DNA of 64,000 bases from Calliopsis andreniformis (lineage: Eukaryota; Arthropoda; Insecta; Hymenoptera; Andrenidae): assembly GCF_051401765.1 (NCBI RefSeq), contig NC_135069.1:10766501-10830500 (forward strand), given 5' to 3'. Both the position numbers and the translations under genes were made by a program. Shown here piece by piece: positions 60,501 to 64,000 of the stretch. Every line of letters begins with the position of its first letter. Position 1 is the first letter of the stretch. The notes under the pieces were generated by a model that worked only from the letters and a program-made list of their open reading frames with translations, did not search any database and was not told the origin of the DNA.

Positions 60501-62929
60501 ATCTCGACTGAAAGTCACTTAAATCGTTCACTCACTTTCTCAAAATGTTAAGATAATGGTATTCAGAACCTACAAATCTAAATCAGTACTAAAAGACAGA
60601 CAACATTTGAATTTTTTCATCTTCTTGACTAACATAAATAAAATAACTGATAGAAAGTTTGCAATAAAATATACCTAATATTAGCAATAAACGAGAAATA
60701 AAATTGACTAATCAAGGATATTTAATTTTTGTTTCAGGCATTGTTATACCTGATACATTTGCTGGACCCGATTGTTAAGGGCGACTATGTTATCGCTTAT
60801 TTCCACACGTTAACAACTAGCAACAACTATCCCAGCTTGCACTGGTTGCGCGAAGTGTACAACGTGCTTCCCTACAAGTGAGATTCAATTTTTATTCACA
60901 TAATTCGAATCAGTTCAGATTATTGACCGCTTAAAAAGAATTCTACATTGTACTTCATAAAATGCAAACATGTAACTGCATAGTTTTGTATGACAGACTT
61001 TATTGAAGATTATGTGATTACATTCGCTCTGATAAACTCATTAGTTCACTCTTGTTTTTCTAACAATGTCACAGGCATGATAATTTGATTGTAATTGAAC
61101 TAGAAGCTAATTTACTCAATACAGTTTTTATTGCACTGAACCATGAAGATATTTGAAATTTTAATGTACAATTAGCAAATGTTTACCATAGCCTGACTGT
61201 ATTCAATGATATGTTACTGAGGACAAACAACATTCTATCTATTCAGTGTCATGACTACAAAAACAGAGATTTATGCGATAGAACATGGAGCTGATGCAAT
61301 GTATATCGAAATTACAACTAGACATTTGATTCAAGTTAAAAATTTCACAAAAATTTCTTAGACATACTATTCTAGAAATGTAGTGTCTCTATTAATTTCA
61401 TGAATTATTAAACTCTACATTAATTGCTGTACTGTCATTTTTTACTGACAATTATATGATCGAAAAACTTTGTTTGCAGATATAAGAAGAACCTTAAACA
61501 CTTCTACATTATTCATCCAACGTTTTGGACCAAGGTTAGTACTCACGACACTGTTGTACGAAACTACTATGATGGCAATTGCCTCTGATTCATTTAAAAA
61601 CTAGAAAGTGATAAATGTAAATATTTTTGCCTATATTTAACACTGAAACTACCACACTGGCCTAATGACTGTTATAATTTCTGCATATGAACATTTTATT
61701 CTGTAAACACTCTGCATAAGTGATCGTTGCTCGTATGAATTATGTATTTTGTCGAAGACCTGCAATTTTAGCACTTCGATAAAAGTAGATACACATTAAT
61801 CTCTTAGTTTTAGTGTTAAACGATTCTATGAAAGATAAATAGCAATTAACCAGACTGTATTTAATTATTACTATTTTAAAATAATTATTATTATTACTAA
61901 TTATCAGTTGAAGTCGAGACATTGTATTCCATTTCTTGATCCCTTTTGCTGAATATCACGTTCTTGACATTATCTCTGTAAGATAAAACAATGTTCTTAA
62001 ATCAATCTAAATTGCGATGACGTGTTTTCATACTTTATCCTAAAAGTCTTACCAGCTGCTTCTGGTTCAACAAATATAACTCATGACACGTGTAGCTTCG
62101 ATTAAGGAAGTGTTTTGCAATTAATTACGAAGAAAAAATAGTATCGTAATTTCTGTTAGTCGGCGTGAGATGGAGAGCAACATTAAGATTCTAGCATTCA
62201 AACTCAATTTATGGCATAATCCGTTTCACAGTAGATTTTTTTAATGCGATCTTATCATTCTAGAATTTCAATGTTTCAAGATGCTTCCAAGGAGATTAGG
62301 AATTCTTTGAGTGTCGATGAAGCCTGGTTCTAAGACGCAAAAGCGTTTCGAGTAAACGCTGCGATTGCATTTCCCACGTTTATGCCCCAGAGCGAACTCA
62401 CAATCCGCGTGTACGATCGTATCGAATCTCTTGACCTTCTGGTAGTCAATTAGCAAATATGTTTTCGCGCTGCGACTCGCAAATCTGCAGTCGGTTCCAA
62501 ACTAATGACGGTATATCAGATTAATGCAACTCTGTGCTCGTTCTTGACTGATAAAGATAATTACTGTGTTGTTTGGAAATATATTGAAACTTTTGGTTTC
62601 AAAGATAAAGTTGAGTAGTTTTATCTGCTCGCGATCTTTCTTAGATAAATGTGGCATTAGATATTATGCTGTATGCATGGCAGAAAATTATGAGCATTGT
62701 TCTTTCAATTGAAATCTCATAAAATATAAACTGTCTTCGTTTTGAGTGGAATGTTTAAATCTAACTGGTTTGTTTAATATTACAGATGATGACGTGGTGG
62801 TTCACAACATTTATGGCTCCTGCCATCAAACAGAAAGTTCACAATTTACACGGTGTGGAATATCTTTATGAAGTTATGTCTCCCGAACAGTTAGAAATTC
62901 CAGCATATATCACGGAATATGATATGACG
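24383..62929 (+). CDS. GDAP2: GDAP2 homologue (macro + CRAL-TRIO), last exon outside
   Basis: Ten exons join in frame to 491 codons: 24383-24567, 24640-24782, 25219-25351, 25430-25539, 25624-25863, 25995-26163, 43274-43427, 60738-60877, 61480-61534 and 62786-62929. All introns are GT-AG. The product follows the layout of vertebrate GDAP2, which is about 497 residues: an N-terminal macro domain (about 58-230), a linker with ERQI-type and 'GEHAFAQMQGDLDRQR' segments (about 255-300), and a C-terminal CRAL-TRIO/Sec14 domain of the GDAP2/BNIP2 type (about 345-490). In the macro domain VDAVVNSTNE (72-80) occupies the ligand-loop position. The family is thought to act in the cytosol and lysosome/stress response; human GDAP2 loss causes an ataxia. 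Ligands are not established from sequence. Two introns of 17.1 and 17.3 kb isolate exon 7. The final roughly 20 residues should be in an exon past 64000. Confidence 0.93.
24640..24782 (+). CDS. GDAP2: GDAP2 exon 2 (macro domain start)
   Basis: Acceptor TTGTTTCAG, donor G|GTAATC. It encodes TGDISVLQVDAVVNSTNETM and the following AGAGSALKME helix, the first strand and ligand-binding loop region of the macro fold. Confidence 0.92.
25219..25351 (+). CDS. GDAP2: GDAP2 exon 3 (macro domain)
   Basis: Acceptor TTTGTAG, donor CAG|GTAACA. It encodes ECKTGEVRVTQGHGLPARF and then IIHTVGPVY, the glycine-containing loop and core strand typical of macro domains. Confidence 0.92.
25430..25539 (+). CDS. GDAP2: GDAP2 exon 4 (macro domain)
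   Basis: Acceptor GTCATAG, donor CTCA|GTAAGT. It encodes NVLQKARELGLRTVALPVIN and the SVRRNYPPDAGAHIAL segment, matching the conserved NSxxRxYP...HIALR region of GDAP2 macro domains. Confidence 0.92.
25624..25863 (+). CDS. GDAP2: GDAP2 exon 5 (macro end, linker)
   Basis: Acceptor TTCTAACAG, donor CACG|GTAATA. It encodes RTIRRFLEQYGDSI and the final macro strand (CIVFVLEP), then LLPLYFPRNL and the linker GEPLLPDRQIRI, both characteristic of GDAP2. Confidence 0.92.
25995..26163 (+). CDS. GDAP2: GDAP2 exon 6 (linker)
   Basis: Acceptor TGTGATAG, donor AAAG|GTATTT. It encodes the polar linker with NIGEHAFAQMQGDLDRQR, matching the family's GSHAFARMEGDIDKQR. The donor opens the 17.1-kb intron. Reading through the donor would add about 50 codons to a stop at 26312-26314. 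Confidence 0.9.
26164..31039 (+). other. GDAP2 giant intron 6, first part
   Basis: Intronic AT-rich DNA. Two adjacent perfect hairpins lie at 29649-29664 (GCGTAG arms) and 29667-29704 (TCAGATTCC arms). An AATAAA at about 26937 is a possible intronic poly(A) signal. No protein-coding exon recognised. Confidence 0.6.
31040..31762 (+). promoter_or_regulatory. Intronic CpG-rich alternative promoter and 5'UTR
   Basis: About 4.9 kb into the intron the sequence becomes strongly CpG-rich for roughly 600 bp (for example gccggcgaaggcgcgcgccc near 31345-31365 and tttcgcgcggtgg near 31490). It then grades into 5'UTR-like sequence ending at an ATG in good context (tcaaaATGg) at 31763. A short upstream open frame (31634-31693, 19 codons) lies in this leader. 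The long open frames here look like by-products of GC richness. The likely role, promoter for an alternative GDAP2 transcript, is inference from the adjoining exon. Confidence 0.55.
31634..31693 (+). CDS. Possible upstream ORF in alternative leader
   Basis: Nineteen codons plus TGA, ending 69 bp before the predicted alternative GDAP2 start. If the leader is transcribed this could dampen translation. Its reality depends on the promoter call. Confidence 0.25.
   Translation: MLAKTACSIEGIELSDWCC
31763..31806 (+). CDS. GDAP2: Candidate alternative first exon of GDAP2
   Basis: Fourteen full codons (MVMIDMVDVIEDED) and a leftover CG end at a consensus-like donor CG|GTACGT. The leftover two bases are exactly the phase needed by exon 7 (43274), whose first A completes an Arg codon, giving ...EDEDR-YERLLRRAK. 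The predicted product would start with this acidic 15-residue peptide and contain only the CRAL-TRIO half of GDAP2, without the macro domain. The phase match has a one-in-three chance of being accidental, so transcript evidence is needed. It could also belong to an unrelated nested transcript. Confidence 0.55.
31807..35754 (+). other. GDAP2 giant intron 6, middle part
   Basis: AT-rich intronic DNA with no recognised exon. A degenerate 'atttgaa' patch lies at 34345-34415. Confidence 0.55.
35755..36292. repeat. Left arm of fold-back element
   Basis: A 538-bp arm, the reverse complement of 36563-37100. Its inner end (about 36185-36290) is GC-rich and CpG-rich, unlike the AT-rich outer part. Confidence 0.85.
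36563..37100. repeat. Right arm of fold-back element
   Basis: A 538-bp arm pairing with 35755-36292. Equal length and apparent identity of the arms suggest recent formation or ongoing gene conversion. Confidence 0.85.
40524..40840. repeat. Diverged tandem duplication, unit about 155 bp
   Basis: The stretch from about 40524 (aatttttaattgtg...tatggaaagatcaaa, 'cactcaaac'-like words, 'aatcagttcaatagttcttt') is repeated from about 40679 with the same order of words and scattered differences. No coding potential. Confidence 0.6.
41440..41650. repeat. Inverted-repeat patch, possible TE relic
   Basis: ATTCGACACATATT near 41455 recurs inverted near 41565-41578, and a TTCCAAA...TGT..TTTC segment near 41500 recurs inverted near 41620-41635. 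Nested inverted pairs suggest a decayed fold-back repeat. The 91-codon minus-strand open frame across it has no recognised domain. Confidence 0.35.
43274..43427 (+). CDS. GDAP2: GDAP2 exon 7 (linker to CRAL-TRIO)
   Basis: Acceptor TTTCAG, donor AAG|GTAAGA. It encodes YERLLRRAKTEDLSEVSGI and then LYQSGVDRQGRPVVVFVGKW, the first strand of the CRAL-TRIO fold, parallel to human ...ARSEDLSDIASLKALYQTGV. It is flanked by introns of 17,110 and 17,310 bp. It would be the second exon of the candidate short isoform starting at 31763. Confidence 0.92.
43428..45569 (+). other. GDAP2 giant intron 7, first part
   Basis: AT-rich intronic DNA. Short open frames around 44106-44481 have no recognised domains. 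Confidence 0.55.
45570..46655 (-). mobile_element. Internally deleted DNA transposon with 32-bp TIRs
   Basis: The ends are near-perfect inverted repeats: 45570-45601 (tGTGCCCATAATTATGAAAG...) and 46624-46655, differing at only two positions. TA flanks both sides (45568-45569 and 46656-46657), consistent with a TA target duplication. The end motif TGACTTAGACCA(C/T)TTTCA occurs two more times inside (45776-45793 and 46455-46478), like subterminal transposase-binding repeats. The interior carries decayed coding sequence on the minus strand (see 45918-46438). At 1086 bp it is too small for an intact copy and looks internally deleted. I do not know the superfamily name. Confidence 0.75.
45918..46438 (-). 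pseudogene. Decayed transposon-borne insect protein gene
   Basis: Two in-frame blocks read on the minus strand. Block one (about 46438-46182) contains ENGAWSFKKC, then FDNFWNLKDFETQNLYLC and a KQRRPR stretch. This is the arrangement Cys...FWNLxD...QNxYL...RRPR that I remember from the N-terminal half of large uncharacterised proteins found in many copies in insect genomes and treated as transposon-encoded. Block two (46187-45918, 89 codons) contains HQWMRFLKNEPYKMFYNISL, KRGRSK, RPVSEEKHKDIMCLLPYILP and FFKNL-like ends, matching the C-terminal part of the same proteins. The several hundred residues expected in between are missing and the frame changes at about 46182, where a TTTGCAG could be a relic acceptor. 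Family recall is from memory, not a search. Confidence 0.6.
46656..47527 (+). other. GDAP2 intron 7 with GC-richer patch 46670-47060
   Basis: Immediately after the transposon comes a patch with CpG words (agcgtcacgaggtcgaaatcg, gagcgcggtagcc, catcgtcgcg). It may be a regulatory element. No exon recognised. Confidence 0.4.
47530..47935. mobile_element. TA-flanked MITE, 406 bp
   Basis: The left end is CAGAGTGTTTCAGAACTGGC. The right end, reverse complemented, is CAGGATGTCCCAAAATTGGC; both continue to GTACA, with 19 of 26 terminal positions matching and mostly transition differences. TA dinucleotides flank both ends (47528-47529, 47936-47937). No transposase remains. The CAGGRTGT-type terminus with a TA target resembles that at 18699, so these may be related families. 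It is an old, non-autonomous copy. Confidence 0.65.
47938..50529 (+). other. GDAP2 giant intron 7, AT-rich part
   Basis: No exon recognised. A TTACAG|GTAAGG junction at 49152/49153 is a possible ratchet (recursive splice) site. Confidence 0.5.
50530..50940. other. GC-rich island inside GDAP2 intron 7
   Basis: A sharply bounded GC-richer block (for example gacgcgcgaatctcacgc, gtcgagggcgcgtcgag, gcgggcccgccctgg). It holds a 117-codon plus-strand open frame with no recognisable domain and no persuasive splice sites. It is most likely an enhancer-like element or a non-coding exon. Confidence 0.35.
50941..52747 (+). other. GDAP2 giant intron 7, AT-rich part
   Basis: No exon recognised. A degenerate 'atttgaa' patch begins near 52610. 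Confidence 0.5.
52748..52911. mobile_element. Possible mariner-type MITE remnant
   Basis: The left end TTAGGTTGTCTCGAAGTAAC resembles mariner termini. About 160 bp on, the reverse complement of 52886-52911 (GTTTGGGTCATAAC...AAGTTCCTG) gives a degraded partner. There is no clean TA duplication and no coding sequence. Compare the clearer case at 2658-2738. Confidence 0.4.
53873..53900. repeat. Four-copy 7-bp tandem repeat (TTTAGAC)
   Basis: One CTTAGAC followed by three perfect TTTAGAC units. It is not the insect telomere repeat TTAGG. Confidence 0.85.
54114..54533. mobile_element. Possible TIR repeat remnant
   Basis: Starts TTAGGGGTGGGTAGAAAC and ends, on the reverse complement, with TTAGGAATGAGTTTC. 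Subterminal regions on both sides repeat CGAAAC-type words (near 54160 and 54495-54520). The ends are imperfect and no target duplication is clear. Confidence 0.35.
54534..60737 (+). other. GDAP2 giant intron 7, last part
   Basis: AT-rich intron without recognised exons. A fragment near 56400-56465 shares words (TTTTAGCACGTAGAATCG) with the fold-back repeat at about 18150-18699. The intron ends at TTTGTTTCAG before 60738. Confidence 0.55.
60738..60877 (+). CDS. GDAP2: GDAP2 exon 8 (CRAL-TRIO)
   Basis: Acceptor TTTGTTTCAG, donor ACAA|GTGAGA. It encodes ALLYLIHLLDPIVKGDYVIA, YFHTLTSNNYPSLHWL and the start of LREVYNVLPYKYKKN, aligning with the family's YVLVYFHTLTSEYNHL segment in the core of the CRAL-TRIO domain. 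Confidence 0.93.
61480..61534 (+). CDS. GDAP2: GDAP2 exon 9 (CRAL-TRIO)
   Basis: A 55-bp exon. Acceptor TTTGCAG, donor AAG|GTTAGT. It encodes YKKNLKHFYIIHPTFWTK, the YKRNLKAVYFVHPTF equivalent, a hallmark strand-helix of this CRAL-TRIO subfamily. Confidence 0.92.
61535..62785 (+). other. GDAP2 intron 9
   Basis: A 1251-bp AT-rich intron with a slightly GC-richer stretch near 62335-62480. Nothing recognisable within. Confidence 0.6.
62786..62929 (+). CDS. GDAP2: GDAP2 exon 10 (CRAL-TRIO end)
   Basis: Acceptor ATTACAG, donor ACG|GTAAGA, phase 0. It encodes MMTWWFTTFMAPAIKQKVHN and the LYEVMSPEQLEIPAYITEYD end of the domain, parallel to human SPEQIDFPPFVLEYD. The true C-terminus (about 20 residues in vertebrates) is not in this exon. 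Confidence 0.92.
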
Positions 62930-64000
62930 GTAAGAAATGATCTTTAATTTTTACATAATTTATGAGTTTCCTGCCGAGTGCAGAGATTTTTTCAGAAAGA
63001 AGGAACAAGTTATATTAAGGGCTAATGTTTAATATAATATTTTAATTATTACCTCTTGTGCTACACTCTTGCATGTACTCCTACATTGAAAATATTGTTC
63101 GTCAATGTCAATATTATAAGAAATATTTGTTGTATTATTAATCCTTACAATTTTTCAAAATATCTACTCTTACATATCTTTTTTGAGATTGCAGAATTTG
63201 GCAAATAATAATAAGCATAGATTCAATAAAAATTGATAATAATTATGTTTAATTTATTTTCATTGATATTTTAGTTTCTTCACTGTTTGTGCTTTTTCAG
63301 CTGATCCTACGACATTCAAACTTACGTTTCGCTTTCCTATCTCTTTCGTCGTCTACGTGTCATCAAAATTTACTTATTTAATCTGCTGACTGAGTATGGA
63401 TTTTTGTGCATAGTCACAAATACTTACCTAAATATCTAATGAATCAATCTCTAATTTTGAGCTCTATTTATTTATAAAGTACATAACCACTTGCGACTGA
63501 AATAATTATCATTTGTTCTCATATAAAAAAATCTATCATCATCCATAACTCCTATCTCTCCTAATAGTACTGTATTTATGCATGAACTTTTGTATTCAAT
63601 TCGTTATATCCTGAAAGCATTTCAAAATACCAGAATTAGCGATTTATATGCTTAAAATTCTAGTAGTCTTTAAAAATCGTACTTTCTTGTAAAATTTTAC
63701 AAAATATCAATATTGCAATTGAATCGGTGGTTTACAGAAAAGAATAAAGACCAAAAATCAAAAATTGGGATTTCGATGCTAATGATATATTGAAGCCTTG
63801 CCTTATTTATCAGTGTCAAAAAAGGAACAAAAGTAGTCTCTAAAGGGACTAGATAAATATCTAGATAAATCATACCATAAAATTTGCATTGGATTGAAAA
63901 GAAAAAATAAATCGAAGAATAATTATTTTCTTCTTTAGACAGTTATCGTGGTCTTAAACATGAAACTACAAATTCAATTGTTTTTTAACACGTTGACTAC
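62930..64000 (+). other. GDAP2 intron 10, runs off the window
   Basis: No exon resembling the GDAP2 C-terminus is seen up to 64000, so the intron continues past the edge. Confidence 0.6.

Noticed and set aside
63940..64000. Possible last GDAP2 exon after TTCTTTAG
   Set aside because: The frame is open in the right phase, but the translated residues do not resemble the GDAP2 C-terminus, so it is probably intron.
1..64000. CRISPR array, bacterial operons or prophage
   Set aside because: No regularly spaced direct repeats, ribosome binding sites or dense gene packing; introns with GT-AG borders show eukaryotic DNA.

Overview
The window is AT-rich animal nuclear DNA with spliced genes, an intact Ty3/gypsy retrotransposon and several mariner-type TIR remnants. 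It looks like an insect. A hymenopteran, perhaps a bee, is my best guess, but that rests on general composition and repeat style and not on a diagnostic marker.

Layout. Positions 1-8244 are intergenic, with a tiny mariner-type MITE (2658-2738) and a GC-richer patch (6540-6940). Positions 8245-13369 are a complete LTR retrotransposon on the minus strand: two identical 462-bp LTRs, a 4-bp target duplication, a tRNA-Trp primer site, gag, and pol in the -1 frame. A GGGAAAC slippery site followed by a stem-loop lies in the gag/pol overlap. Primer type and Gag zinc finger fit the CsRn1-like branch of Ty3/gypsy. Positions 13374-23930 are intergenic, with one fold-back repeat and two GC-richer patches.

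The one host protein gene I can support is a GDAP2 homologue (macro domain plus CRAL-TRIO/Sec14 domain) on the plus strand. Ten coding exons between 24383 and 62929 join in frame to 491 codons; the last few residues lie beyond the window. Six clustered exons (24383-26163) encode the macro-domain half. Exon 7 (43274-43427) sits alone between two introns of about 17 kb. Exons 8-10 (60738-62929) finish the CRAL-TRIO domain.

The first giant intron holds a CpG-rich island with 5'UTR-like sequence, an ATG and a splice donor (31040-31806) whose phase fits exon 7 exactly. This suggests an alternative promoter for a CRAL-TRIO-only isoform. The same intron carries a 1.35-kb fold-back element with two 538-bp arms that look identical. 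The second giant intron carries an internally deleted DNA transposon (45570-46655) with decayed coding sequence from a transposon-associated insect protein family, a 406-bp TA-flanked MITE (47530-47935), further MITE-like remnants, a 7-bp tandem repeat and a GC-rich island.
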